Part shown: positions 12,305 through 22,162 of the stretch, in pieces
How positions within the stretch are numbered: the stretch's first letter is position 1
Layout: the number at the start of each line of letters is the position of its first letter
DNA from: Kappaphycus alvarezii
Taxonomy: Eukaryota > Rhodophyta > Florideophyceae > Gigartinales > Solieriaceae
NCBI GenBank assembly: GCA_002205965.3
Contig: NADL03000691.1
Coordinates: forward strand, 2,108,001-2,172,000
Reading direction: 5' to 3'
DNA: 64,000 nt
Notes under the pieces: model-generated
Seen by the model: only the letters and a program-made list of their open reading frames with translations
The model's database searches: none
Told to the model about the DNA's origin: nothing
Made by a program: the position numbers and the translations under genes

Positions 12305-12599
12305 TTCAGCAAGCTCTCTGGAATCTCGGGTCTTTATTTGATGTTTTCTTGCAAAAATTCACTCAAAATTGATCTCACCACCAGGGTCTATGAGGATTTT
12401 TGCTGGCCACCAGAATTGTACCCTTGACAATGAAAGGCCCTTGTGATTTCTCTCGAATGCAGGGAGAATGCTTCAATGAAAGTTGCATTCGGTCTGATGT
12501 GGACAAAATGGACTTTTTTTTATTCAATGAAACTTTCGACTTTACTTGTCTAATACAAGGGTTTCTAATGGTTTTTCAATGACTGGAACTGACTGGGGA

Positions 12600-13539
12600 C
12601 CTTCAATCAATTCCTTCGGGCTTTTGGGCAGTTCTTGGCCATGTGGCCTTTCTGTCTGCACCTGAAGACAGAGACCTTCGCGCATACATCTTTCACGTTC
12701 TTCTTTGTCAAGCTTCTAAATTGGGAGTGTTTCTTTTCAGCCCCGGTATCACTTCTACGTTCCCAATTTCCATTGGTACAGGACTGCTGGTTCCAGCAAA
12801 AGAGCTTCCATTTCCATTCCTTCCTCCAGAAGACTTTGGTAGGTTACCGGGTCCAGAACGCCGATAGGCCGACTCTACTCGCTCAGCATCCTCATTAGAT
12901 CGGAGAGGTTGACGTATTCTTTGGTGCACAACGCCTTCCAGATATAGGGCTTCAAACCGCGAGAGTAACGATCTATCTGGTCTTTAACTCCAATATCGGG
13001 GATGTCGAGTATAATTTTGTTGAAGTCTTCGTTGAAGGTAGGAACATCTTTGACTTGTTTCCAGCGGGCGAGTTTGTCTCGAGCGATCTTCTCTTTTTCA
13101 GTGCTTCAAAACGCTGGATCAAAGCACCTTCAGGGTCTGCCAGGAATTTATTCCTTTCCCTTCTTCTGTCTTGAGTGGACCATCCACCATTCATGGGCAT
13201 TGCCAGCCAAGTAGCTGAGGCTATGTGTAGGGGTCCATTGCCATCATTTCCTCCGAGGTAGTTGTCCATCTGAACACCAGCTGCCAATTGATCCTTTCCC
13301 AGTGAATGTAGTTGGCTTGTTTTTCTTTGGGCCAGCCTGACTATCCACTGGGCATTACTTGACGAACTGGCCTGGTTTCGGGCGTTTACGAGTTCAGATT
13401 CTAAGGAGGATACCTTTTGCGCTGCAATAGAAAGCTCTGATCTGTGTGCCGCAATCTGGTTATTGGCGTGCTCAAGATTCTGCTGCAACTGAAGCACCAT
13501 TTGCGTAAGGGACTCTAGGGTGACTTGCGGCTGATCCAT
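12600..13539 (-). pseudogene. GyC Gag with coiled coil and knuckle-like segment
   Basis: The reading at 12973-13539 starts with Met and runs through LTQMVLQLQQNLEHANNQIA and further heptad-like residues to about residue 65, a predicted coiled coil. It then has GNDGNGPLHIASATWLAM, typical of chromovirus Gag N-termini before the capsid-like core. Near 12640-12700 a cysteine/histidine segment recalls a decayed zinc knuckle. The start codon is the first Met after a non-coding leader, which supports the choice. Confidence 0.65.
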
Positions 13540-13560
13540 AGGATTAGGTTCACAAAGCAG

Positions 13561-13770
13561 TAACAGTGTTTTCCTGGTATCTGAGAGAAGTTTCCGACTT
13601 TACACGTGTACACGTGGTGATACGTGTACACGATTTCTGTAACACTTGAAGTAACAGAGAGTCTCCTAGATGGTTCTTGGGCTAACTACCCACGATGCGA
13701 AGCCTCCAGCAAGCTGGTTTTTCAAAATGCCAGAGAAGAAGTTTAATGCGTTCAGTATCTACTGGGACTG
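13561..13770. other. Leader or LTR remnant of GyC, with palindromic repeats
   Basis: This short gap between the GyC Gag start and the 3' end of LINE-X1 has no gene. At 13602-13632 the 10-mer CGTGTACACG, itself a perfect palindrome, occurs twice within 31 bp, and CACGTG occurs between. It may be the remaining part of the GyC 5' LTR, cut by the LINE, but no LTR end can be shown. Confidence 0.35.
13602..13632. repeat. Paired CGTGTACACG palindromes
   Basis: Seen directly: ACACGTGTACACGTGG followed after a few bases by TACGTGTACACG. CACGTG is the core E-box/G-box bound by bHLH and bZIP factors in many eukaryotes, so this could be a promoter element of the GyC LTR. That role is inference. Confidence 0.5.
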
Positions 13771-16700
13771 CGCACGTCCTAACTATACGGTTAAGATCTA
13801 ACCGGTGTACTTCGTCGTCCATGCGCATCGGCTCGCGACAGGATAGCTTCAGCGATGGATGACCAGAGGGTGCAACTCAGTCGCTGGTAGATACGGCGGC
13901 GGATAACGCCAACTGTCGAGTGACACTTGGACGCGATCCGCGGAACTAACTCCTCGATAAATGCAATAGTTCCAGGGGAAGGGGCACCTAGGGAATCAAA
14001 CGCCAGAGGTCGAAACGTGAAGTTCGGCGTGTAAGGCGCAGAAGATGGCCAGTTGAGGGAGCGGGGAGGCGTCGGGCGATGTTGCGTTCCAGGGTTGTAA
14101 CCTTATCGCGGGCCGCCAGTTCAGCAGCGCCTCCGGCAACCTGGGTCGCCTTGGTGCGAACTGCGGCCTTAAACGGTGAGACGACAGTGATGTCACAGGC
14201 AATGGGGCGCAACGTTGTGCCTTCCGGGGTTGGGGCGGTTGTACAAGGATATCGGCGGGCCGGAGCTCAGTGCCCGGGACGAGGAACGGAACCTCTTGCC
14301 GAGTATCCAGACCCGCGGCGCGGGTAACGTGTGTCGCAATCGCATTACAGAGCGAGTTATGGCGGTGACGACGGCCGAAACCAGGGCAGCAGAGGTCGGC
14401 GGCGTGATCCCGAGGGTGTCCAAGGGGTGGTCACAGTGGTGGCAGTTGAGGGCATGGAGTCATCATACACTGGCAGTCCGAGGTGACGGCGGAGCATGGT
14501 CTGCCAGTGTGTGTGTGGACCTTCGTAGCTGCCGTGGGGTGAGCGAAGAGAAACGCCGCAGCGGGGCTGCGGCGGAACGCTAAGCCACGGATGCGATGTC
14601 GAATGTCGGCGTCGCTGGGCGGTCGGGTTTGGGGCATTCGCCCAGGAGTCGTCGTGCCAATGTACTCTTGCCCGCGCCTCTTGCTGCACCCGTTTGAGAA
14701 GGGTTAGAGTGTTGGTGGGTGAAGCAGCTAGAGTTGGAGGGTCAAGGGTGGAAAGGTCGACTATCCGGGATGGAGAGGGCGAAACGGCGGAGAGAAGGCC
14801 CAGCCTGACGGAGGAGGAAGGACCGGTCGCCGCGGTAGCGGCCAGAAGCAAGTGCACAAGCACGCGGCGTGGCGTATGCGGAAGTTCGCTGCCGTGCGGG
14901 CGCAGCATCAATGATGCTGGCGGCGGCAGCGCCGTGGAGGCACGAGGCGATGCTTTCGAAGCCCTGACCTCCGAGGTGCATGGGGAGGCAGACTTGGTCC
15001 CAGGCTCGGTCCGTGAGAGCTATGCCGTGTAACTTTTCATATGATGACCGTTGTAGATCATCAAATTCTTCTGCGGCGGACTCGGCTAAGCGCGGATCTG
15101 AGAGCTTGAATGCATGCGATAGGAGGCATGCAGAGGCACAGATCCGGTGCATGTGGAACCGGGCGCGGGCGTCGCGGACCAGCAGGAGGCGGTCCAGGGT
15201 ACGGCGGCACTGAGCAATCTTGGACCGGAGAAAACTCTCCGTGAACGTTTTGTTCCCAATGGGGGCCCCTAGAAGCGGAAAGCCCCCGCGAGCATTCTGC
15301 GAGAGGGAATTCCGCTAAGAGGGCTGCTCGATCCGGCGGCATGACGTGAGGCCATATGTGCGTGTCTTTCGTGGTTGACGTGGAACCCAACCGGGGACCA
15401 TCTCGGGCAAGGAGCCGGAGCGCCTGACGGATGGCGCCAAGGTTCCCGACGATCGTGCCGTCATCGGCGTACCATTGGCAGAGAGCAATGTTGGGGATCT
15501 CAGCAACCCGACGGATGAGGGGTTGAATCGTTAGCGAGAACAACAACATGCTGGCCGGGTCACCCTGTTGGGTGCCCTGGGCACTTGGTATGACGGTGCG
15601 ATCCCGGTTCGGGACAAGCAATGGCGGTTGCATTCGGCCATAGATCATGTTTGCGAAGCGGGCTAGCGAGGGGGCGAGCATTGGTAGGTGGTCCAGCATA
15701 GACTGCCGATCAACGCGGTTAAAGGCGTTGTTGGCGTCTATGAGGACCGTGGCGACGTTCGGGGTGGCGGAGAAGCGCGTAGTGTCGTGCGGGTGTCGTG
15801 TAATAGAGTCCAACCCGGCTTTAACACCATTGGCCGTCTGATGCGGCGACAGAACCGAGTGTGAATCGGCTATTGCGGCGGGAGCAGTGCCTTCGTCACT
15901 ATCCTGCGAAGCACAGACCCGATGGCGATCGGGCGGACCTTGTCGGAGTCGGCTGAAGCGGGAGGAGCGTCGCCGCTGCCACGAGGGGGAGCACAGCGTC
16001 CGGGAGTTCCCCCCGTGCGAGCCGAAACGAGCTGTGTCAGGACACGCAGACCGGTCACGCCGGCTCAGGACTGACGCGAGTCTTAACCAAGAGGTGGAAC
16101 CAGCGGGACGGCGTTCGTTCGGGTCCGGCGGTGGTGTCCCGCGGGACGCCGCGGACCACGTGTTCCACAGCAGCCTCAGTGATGCATGGGGGTGGCGGGA
16201 GTCGTCCTTCCGGGAGCGGCGAGACAGGGCGCCGGGGACGGGATGCAGATCCCTGAGCCGCTGAATCGTCGCCGGGTCGTTGGCTTCGGCGAGCGGGCCA
16301 TTGTGGAGGGCGCGCATGGCCTTACCATATCGCGCATCAGCGCAGAGGGCCTCTGCACGACGAGCGCGCCCGATGTCGCCGGGACCGTTGGGGCATACAG
16401 CGTGTTTCGTTCCCACCATTCAAGCCGTGCTTGTTTGCGCGAGAGCTTCGGCCAGAGTGCTCCCCACTGCGAGCCGTGTGCGCACGACGGAGGCGCTCTC
16501 GGAGGGCGATCCGTTGGCTCTTGGGTCCCGCCATCCGCGCTCCCTCGAAGACAGCAACGGAGGACAGCCGTGGGCAACATGTGGAGGTGAAGGAATGCTC
16601 GTTGGGTGGCGTCTTCCCCACAAGCATTCGCAGCAGCTTTCACCAACTTGATGAACAGGAGGATAAATTGCGTGGGCAGGGAGCGGATATCTTGGAATAA

Positions 16701-18100
16701 CCCTGTCGCGGAAGGGCGTTGAGAGGATTTCCAGGAGGTGGGCAAGGGGAATGACGCCGATGTATCATGCGGCGTGGGGTCCGATTCCATGGGGTGGACC
16801 GAATCCATGGCGGGGAGGAGCGAAGTTAGGCCGACTGGCCTGTTAACTGATGGTGGGGCTCCTCCGCACCTTGTACGCCAGCCATCAATGGCTGCATGGG
16901 AACGTGCGATGCGGACTCCTTCCAATCGTTGCGCGGAGGCGACGGTGGGAGCGAGAACGGCCTGGGCGCCGGTGGTGCGTTGGGCACCATGAGGAACTCC
17001 GGCGCCTGGGCTTCTCCGGTTTCGGGTCATCGGCGTTTTGACGGCGACGGGGAAGAGCCCGGGGAGCGAGTGTGAGGTCGGTGTGTGGCGAGCGGCGGGC
17101 GGGGAGCGGCAGGGGGGGAGGGGGTGTGCTCCCGTTGGGGCGTTTGGGGGCTTGTGCGGGGCCGGGTGAGGCCAGGACGGTTTTGGTCGGGGCCAGGGCG
17201 GTGGTTTGGCGGGATTATCGGTCGGTGTTTGGGCGGGCGTGCGGGCGGGATTCCCGCGGGTCGGGCGGCGCGCCTCAGCAATGAGGCGGGCATCGTGACG
17301 GAGGGCAATCGCCATGGCGTTGCGGACGTGGGGCAACCCACGAGCGCAGTTTGGGGCTCACCAGGCGAGCCTTCACGTTGGAGGCGGGTGGCCACACCCT
17401 GGGCAGCAGAGATATCCAGTGCGGAGCAGTGCTGCGTGAGCGAAAGCGCGAGACGTACAGGTCCGGATAACGTGAGACAAAGATGAGCGAGGACGTTGAA
17501 AACGTCAGGGGGCCGGGGCGGGAAAGTATAGTAGAACAGTTTCCCGACGAGCGGGACCAGGACGAAGGGGGGCAGGGTTGTCTTGGCAAGGGCGGCGGCC
17601 AAGCAGAGCTGGCGGTGGCTGTGTCAACGATGGGAAGAGGACGTAGTTGACGGGGCGAATCCCACGTGAAGGAGGTCGGGGCAGGCGAGCGAACGGGTTC
17701 GGGCTCGCCCGTGCGGGGGTCGAGCGGCAAGGGTTGTCGGTAACGGTGGCGAGGAGGGCGCTGGCGCGGGCAAGGTCGGCCTGGGAAAAATCTTCCAGGT
17801 GGCCAATCATATGGCGCGCCTTCGGGAGATTGAGAATATTGTGGCCAATAGCGGGGTCGATTTCGGGGAGCTGCACCGATGGTAACGGACGCAGCGTGGA
17901 GGGGGTGGATGGGCGGGGTGGGAGACGGGATGCGACGACCGCGTACGGCGCGTGCATCCAGAGGGAGGGCGTCTGCTCGTCCATGCGGGCGGAAGGGCGG
18001 CCGCGCTGGAGACGGAGAGGGGGCGGCGGCCACAGGAAGGGGCGGCGCCACAGGAAGTGGGGGAGAAGTCATGGGATTTGGGGAGTGGGAAGCATGATGG
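13770..18100 (-). mobile_element. LINE-X1: long GC-rich non-LTR retrotransposon
   Basis: Minus-strand LINE with a proline-rich N-terminal part, reverse transcriptase with the motif order of non-LTR elements, and a C-terminal nuclease-like domain. It is visibly more GC-rich than its neighbours. Its left (3') limit comes from homology with LINE-X2: both share an untranslated tail down to a CTATACGG/CTACACGG motif. The right (5') limit is about 18.09-18.15 kb. I see no LTRs, no poly-A tail and no clear target duplication. Several frame changes mean it cannot make one intact protein. Confidence 0.8.
13988..17984 (-). pseudogene. LINE-X1 polyprotein: reverse transcriptase plus C-terminal nuclease-like domain
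   Basis: Reading from the right: a Pro/Ala-rich N-terminus (17.98-17.05 kb) with LPEIDPAIGHNILNLPKARH; AFLHLHMLPTAVLRCCLRG near 16.6 kb; ARRAEALCADARYGKAMRAL near 16.35 kb; KVRPIAIGSVLRRIVTKALL at 15.94-15.88 kb (RT motif 2); ATVLIDANNAFNRVDRQSM near 15.77 kb (motif A); SAQGTQQGDPASMLL near 15.6 kb (motif B); QWYADDGTIV at 15.48-15.45 kb (active site); a thumb with RAWDQVCLPMHLGGQGFES near 15.0 kb. The C-terminus has an H-N motif near 14.35 kb, RPADILVQPP near 14.26 kb and PIACDITVVSPF near 14.2 kb, an RPD/DxT pattern like PD-(D/E)XK nucleases. The frames alternate at least four times, so it is a pseudogene. Confidence 0.8.
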
Positions 18101-18159
18101 AGTGTGTATACGTGAAGAACAAGTTTGTGAAACTTTACTTCATTGAGTATCTCTCGTGT

Positions 18160-18878
18160 ACACTGCAGGACTGACTACACGGCTAAGAACTAACCGGATG
18201 TTCCACGTCAGGCACGTGCAGTGGGCTCGCGATAGAATCGCCATTGCAATAGAAGACCACAATGTGCAACTAATGCGCTGATAAATACATCTGCGGATCA
18301 CTGCTGTGGTTGTGTGAACTTTCTCTGCGATGCGCGGGATGAAGTCTTCGATGAAACAGGATAGAGGCAGGGGACGGGGCACCCGAGGAGTCGAAAGCCA
18401 GGGGCTGAAACTTGAAGTCGGTTCCTGGAGGGTGTTGTGCGAAGGGGGCGGGATGCGGCTACCAGTTTGCCCTCCAGGTCTGTTACTTTGTCTCGGTGGG
18501 CAATGTCAGCGGCGCCGGCCATTTGGGTGGCCCTTGTGCGCATACCTTGTTTGAACGGCGAGACAATGGTTAGGTCGCAGGCTATGGGGCGGACCTGTTT
18601 GCCAGTGGGCAGGGGGGGTTGTATGAGAATGTCCGCAGGGCGGATATTCGTTCCCGGGATAAGGAGCGGGACTTCGTATTGGTAGTCCAGGCCCGCAGCG
18701 CGAGCAACGTGGTAGGCGAAAACGTTGCGCAGCGAGTTGTGGCGGTGCGGGCGGCCGAAGCCGGCAGGGCAGAGGTCAGCCGCGTGGTCCCCGAGTGCGT
18801 CCAAGGTTTGATTGCGGTGGGCACAGATGAGCGGGCGGGAGTCGTCGTATACGGGGAGGCCTAGGTGCCGGCGGATGA
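18160..18878 (-). mobile_element. LINE-X2: 5'-truncated relative of LINE-X1
   Basis: It repeats the C-terminal domain and 3' tail of LINE-X1 and stops abruptly near 18,878. The homology ends at the LGLPVYDDS segment, the usual outcome of incomplete target-primed reverse transcription. Its 3' tail shares the CTACACGGCTAAG motif with LINE-X1. The two are clearly diverged in sequence, so this is an independent insertion in the same orientation, not a tandem duplication. Confidence 0.75.
18298..18824 (-). pseudogene. LINE-X2 C-terminal nuclease-like domain
   Basis: An open frame of about 168 residues gives the clearest view of the LINE-X C-terminus: LDALGDHAADLCPAGFGRPH, then RHNSLRNVFAYHVARAAGLD, a Glu in YEVPLLIPG, then RPADILIQPP, then PIACDLTIVSPF and RTRATQMAGAADIAHRDKV. 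The spacing of C/H residues, RPAD and CDLT recalls the restriction-like endonuclease of R2-type LINEs, which nicks target DNA. That link is inference from the motif pattern. It is a 5'-truncated fragment, so it cannot be a whole protein. Confidence 0.7.
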
Positions 18879-18936
18879 TTTTTGAAAATTTTGTGAATTA
18901 TAATCTGATTGGCTCTCCTTGTACCTTCAAATTTCG

Positions 18937-19009
18937 GTCCTGGTGACCTATTGGTTAAGTGTAGGCAGCTCCTGATGAAGTGGATGCGGGTTCAAATCCG
19001 CCAGGAGCA
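18937..19009 (+). other. tRNA-like sequence with A and B boxes (SINE head or decayed tRNA)
   Basis: The segment has TTGGTTAAGTG (18951-18961), close to the polymerase III A box, and GGTTCAAATCC (18989-18999), a perfect B-box match, 38 bp apart start to start. Its ends pair: TCCTGG near 18938 with CCAGGA near 19001. The total of about 73 bp is tRNA length. The D, anticodon and T stems do not fold properly, so a working tRNA is unlikely. A tRNA-derived SINE head or a decayed tRNA gene fits better. No tail or second copy was found in the window. Confidence 0.5.
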
Positions 19010-19187
19010 CTTACAAAACGTTCTTTCTCTGACGAAGAGGTTGACGTCAGAGGTTGACGTCAGTCACGTAGGGTGCGTTATAGTAGCCCTTATTCCGATT
19101 CTTGCTTTGCGGTGGTTGTCCAGTCCGGGTCCCGATGGCGATACGGACTTACTACAAGGATCTAGGGCAGTAGAGGAAAGCTTGCAA

Positions 19188-20025
19188 TCACAACGGAAAA
19201 GTAAACAAAACAAACACACGAATTCGATTGAAAAGTGAAATTATAGCTCTACTATCCTTTCCATTACTCAAAACAAGCACTTTTAATGGAATATAATGAC
19301 AATAATTGCGACCCCTGACTGTGACTCGATGCTGAGCCCTGTTTCGATGGCGGACAAGATCTTGTTCACTGAATAACTCAATTTGGCTGTCCTTGCACTT
19401 GTACTCCTTCTTGCTTGTACGGCAGATTTGACGACGGGAACGGAGGTGCTCGAAGCTCTGAACGCGACCAGAGCAGGTGACTTGACAATAACGACAATGA
19501 AACGGAGAGGACCTCGGATTCTTGTTCATTCGCGGCCTTTTTGAGGGCCTAGCCTTGCGGATTCGACGCTTCATCACCCTTTGGATCGCACCGAGGCGGC
19601 CTACTGCAGCACTTGAAGCCTTCTCCGAGGAGCCCTTGAACTTGTCGGTGGCCTTGACGGGTTCGAGACGTTCGGACACTACGGATTACTCGGGACTGGA
19701 GTAAGGATCGAAGACCAGTCGATGAGGGTAGGGTGAACGAGCGAAAAGGGGTGCATGGATCTTCGACCGTAACAAGGGGAGATGCTACTGACAGTGCTCG
19801 GGGTAAGAAAAGATCTTGGAAAGTCGGCGTCGGTGTCTTGGGCTCCTCGGGCTGATTAAGGCGATCGGGGTGCTCGGAGTCGACAAACGAGGCGGAGTCT
19901 TGGGATCTTCTTCCTCGCCAATCGGTACTGTTGGCGAGGTGGGCGGAACAAAGGTCGGCGAGGCCTTCTGAGTCGTACTCTTTATGGGGACGGAGGGCGT
20001 CTCTTTGACTTCCTGTGTACGACAC
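19188..20025 (-). CDS. Possible C2H2-type zinc-finger protein gene, model incomplete
   Basis: Two overlapping minus-strand frames look protein-like. The upstream one (19549-20025) is Ser/Pro-rich with PEEPKTPTPTFQDLFLP. The downstream one (19188-19679) is basic (RRIRKARPSKRPRMNKN) and then reads FHCRYCQVTCSGRVQSFEHL and later FSEQDLVRHRNRAQH, a C-x2-C ... H-x-R-x-x-x-x-H arrangement like a C2H2 finger. Neither starts at a convincing ATG: the upstream frame begins after an in-frame stop with CCACAG just before it, which could be a splice acceptor. The frame change near 19.69 kb may be an intron, a frameshift or an assembly error. The basic patch suggests a nuclear location. Not recognised as a known gene. 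Confidence 0.4.
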
Positions 20026-20794
20026 TGTGGGTTACCGCGTAAGGGGCAGAGTGAAAAACATAATTTTAATCTCTGTTTGCAAACGGGCAGCTGAAATCTA
20101 GTAGAGATTATATCTCAACTGGTAGATTGGAAAAACGCACAAAACAGTACAACTTACTTGCGATGCTAACACGATGTGGGTTGTTAAGCGCACACGACCA
20201 GATCAAGTTAGAACTGTGGCTGAAACATTGGTTGAGGCTGGCTGGGAAAAGCTGGCCGCTCCAAACCAGGGTTTATATAGAACTGAAGATAGCTACAAAC
20301 TAAAGGAAAATGCAGTCTAACAGTAGCGAATTCAAATGTATTCCCGTAAAACAGCCCTGACGGTATCGTAAGTAGCGCGTTCAGAATTGTAGTCAGCACG
20401 AGTGAAACACTCTGACAAGATGTAAGAAGTACATTGGTCCAGGTGGCATGGATAGCAAGGCGACTTTTGATTGGTAAAGCAATGATATAATATCCCAGTG
20501 TGCAACTCGTCCGTAATTGTTTCAAGTGTACCAATGGGGTCAAAAGCTGTGTTCAGAACTGCAAGGAAAGTGTAATGACAGTAAAGTGCCTAGTAGCCCT
20601 GGCCGCAAGGTTAACTGTGGTTTGAATCTACAGTACAGTAGATGCAGTGAATTAGCGTAAAGCTGTAAGGTCTGTGAAGTGAAATACAACACCCATCTTC
20701 TTCCAATGGGGCTTTCTCGTTTGCCACGTGAAACGTAGGTCTACCACATTTGTCGTCAAAACAATTCTAGACCTCACGCTGTGGGCTCAAATCA
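20026..20794. promoter_or_regulatory. Upstream region of the zinc-finger candidate, with a TATA-like box
   Basis: No recognised protein. On the minus strand CTATATAAACC lies at about 20270-20280, a good TATA box some 245 bp upstream of the candidate gene's open frame. A GTAAGTTG donor-like site lies between (about 20155 on the minus strand). This fits a promoter and an intron-bearing leader for the 19.2-20.0 kb gene, but no first coding exon could be shown. Confidence 0.3.
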
Positions 20795-20933
20795 GGGGAA
20801 ATTTGGGTGTTTTACTCTTGGAAGGTATATCCGATCTATCCCATGGTTTTCCAGACAACCACAATCGACTCAAAAAGGGTATACCGACACCGTAATGGGG
20901 AAGGAACTACGCTCCCTAAAATGCTACCTTCAG
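20795..20933 (+). repeat. Short dispersed repeat K, copy 1
   Basis: About 140 bp, closely matching K4 over its whole length: TTTGGGTGTTTTACTCTTGG, then a GATCTATCCCATGG core, then CGACACCGTAA, ending in AAAATGCTACCTT. It abuts the 3' side of LINE-Y1. It encodes nothing convincing. Four copies in 64 kb with different neighbours show that it is dispersed. Confidence 0.8.
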
Positions 20934-21353
20934 GCCAGCCATCAAGCAGACCGCATTGGACATGACGGCTGCTGCAGCGTGCCTTTGCATCAAAACCCCC
21001 CGAACCTTTCCGTACGTCTCCAGTGCCCTCACAGACACGTTCCTTGCCACGTCATTTAACACTGCACATGCATCCGGGTGCCAACCTCCAAGAGTGGAGA
21101 TTGGCACAGGCACGAGCCTACCTTTGGTAGAGGTCGCGATAAAAGATTGATATCTTCTCTGCTTTGCATTTCGCGCCGCATTCAGAGAGGACATCGGGTG
21201 AAGGCCCTCACTCTTCTGTTGGAGGGAGCGAGGGGATTCACGAAGGAAACATCAAAAAAGTCGGTCCCTCCGCTGCTTCCCATTGCCTGGATGTCTGGTC
21301 TCGTGCGGTGGAGACCATGGCGTGGCTCTACAACAGGATGACGAGCAGCTCTT
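20934..21353 (-). mobile_element. LINE-Y1: C-terminal fragment cut by GyA1
   Basis: The minus strand encodes the LINE-Y nuclease-like C-terminus: RPDIQAMGSSGGTDFFDVSF, VNPLAPSNRRVRAFT, then RYQSFIATSTKGRLVPVPIS, GGWHPDACAVLNDVARNVSV and RALETYGKVRGVLMQRHA. These are shared with LINE-Y2 to Y4. The RPDI and FDVSF pair is the RPD/DxT nuclease-like motif. The fragment stops exactly where the GyA1 left LTR starts. Two frames are used, so it is broken. Confidence 0.75.
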
Positions 21354-22072
21354 TGATGTGCGCAAATTCGCACACGAAAAAAATCTAGATGAGGACCATG
21401 ATTGTATACAGTATCGGAATTGGGAAGATATTTTTACAGTTTTTGAATTTGCAAGATATTTTTAATTTGGGTGAGTGTGGCAAATTCATCGGTTGATTTT
21501 TTCATTTTAGGACACGCTGTCATAGTAGATGTCAGTACAGTTCCAGGTTGTGGGTGATACTACAAGTAGCTCTGAAAGGTCTATATAATGGCCACATCAA
21601 TTCCACCCCTGGCCGATGGGTGACTGGCATGGGTATGGCACCTAGATATTTACCTTGAAGAAATATCTCCTAATAGTCTCTCTGGTTCACACGATTACCG
21701 TGAATACATTTTATGGTTATTAGTATGTCTGTTTGACACTTTTTGGGATAGCCAAAAGTCTATATAAGCCGAGTAAACTGCTTCCTTTAGTGGAGGTGAA
21801 GCAAGTTGGCAGACAACTTCAAGCCAAGTCCCGAGTAGTAGGAAGTTAAAAGTCAACTTCAGACCCAAGAAAACTTTTTCCTAAGCTGGTCGCAGAGCGT
21901 TGGTGGTAGACCCTGCCCCTTTTATACTTGCTTGTAGCTTTCCTCAACTCTCTTCTATATACACTCCCTTTTGTTCGTTCAACAATACCACGGCAGCACT
22001 TTGTCGCTCGCAACACCTCCTTCTCAGGTAATTGGTTCTGAGGATCTCCTCCCCGCCGATTTACCCCTATCA
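21354..22072 (+). repeat. GyA1 5' LTR
   Basis: It runs from TGATGTGCGCAAATTCG to TTTACCCCTATCA, so it has TGAT...ATCA inverted ends. It contains two TATA-like sites, GTCTATATAATGG and GTCTATATAAGCC, either of which could drive transcription. Two bases inside the element is TGGTACTCTTGTGG, a likely tRNA primer-binding site because it begins with TGG. The first 20 bp form a small hairpin (TGTGCG facing CGCACA). Confidence 0.9.
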
Positions 22073-22162
22073 TTTGGTACTCTTGTGGAGGGGGTTGCAC
22101 CCGAGGTATTCGAGTTGAGCAGTAGTAAGGAACACTTCGGGGGGATTTCTTTTCGGTAATCA

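Larger units (their letters stand above)
9116..13560 (-). mobile_element. GyC: Ty3/gypsy element with chromodomain (chromovirus-like), decayed
   Basis: A fossil LTR retrotransposon on the minus strand. In order from the right: Gag with coiled coil, zinc-knuckle-like segment, protease, reverse transcriptase, RNase H, integrase with H2C2 finger, integrase core, and a C-terminal chromodomain. This is the classic chromovirus layout, in which the chromodomain steers integration to marked chromatin. It is broken in several places but every domain is recognisable, so it is probably younger than GyB and older than GyA. The 5' LTR side stops near 13.56 kb, where GC-rich LINE sequence soon follows. Confidence 0.85.

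Noticed and set aside
14079-18174. Many long plus-strand frames over LINE-X
   Set aside because: High GC removes stop codons from all frames. Only the minus strand shows reverse-transcriptase and nuclease-like motifs.
18937-19009. Working tRNA gene
   Set aside because: A and B boxes are present but the D, anticodon and T stems do not pair correctly.
19680-20040. Introns of 11 bp (GTAATCCGTAG, GTAACCCACAG) in the zinc-finger candidate
   Set aside because: Both look like GT...AG units, but removing 11 bp does not bring the two frames together, and the length is too small for known splicing.
20208-20543. 111-residue minus-strand frame as a membrane protein
   Set aside because: It is hydrophobic but lies over the TATA-like site and leader of the neighbouring gene, and has no family resemblance or homologue in the window.
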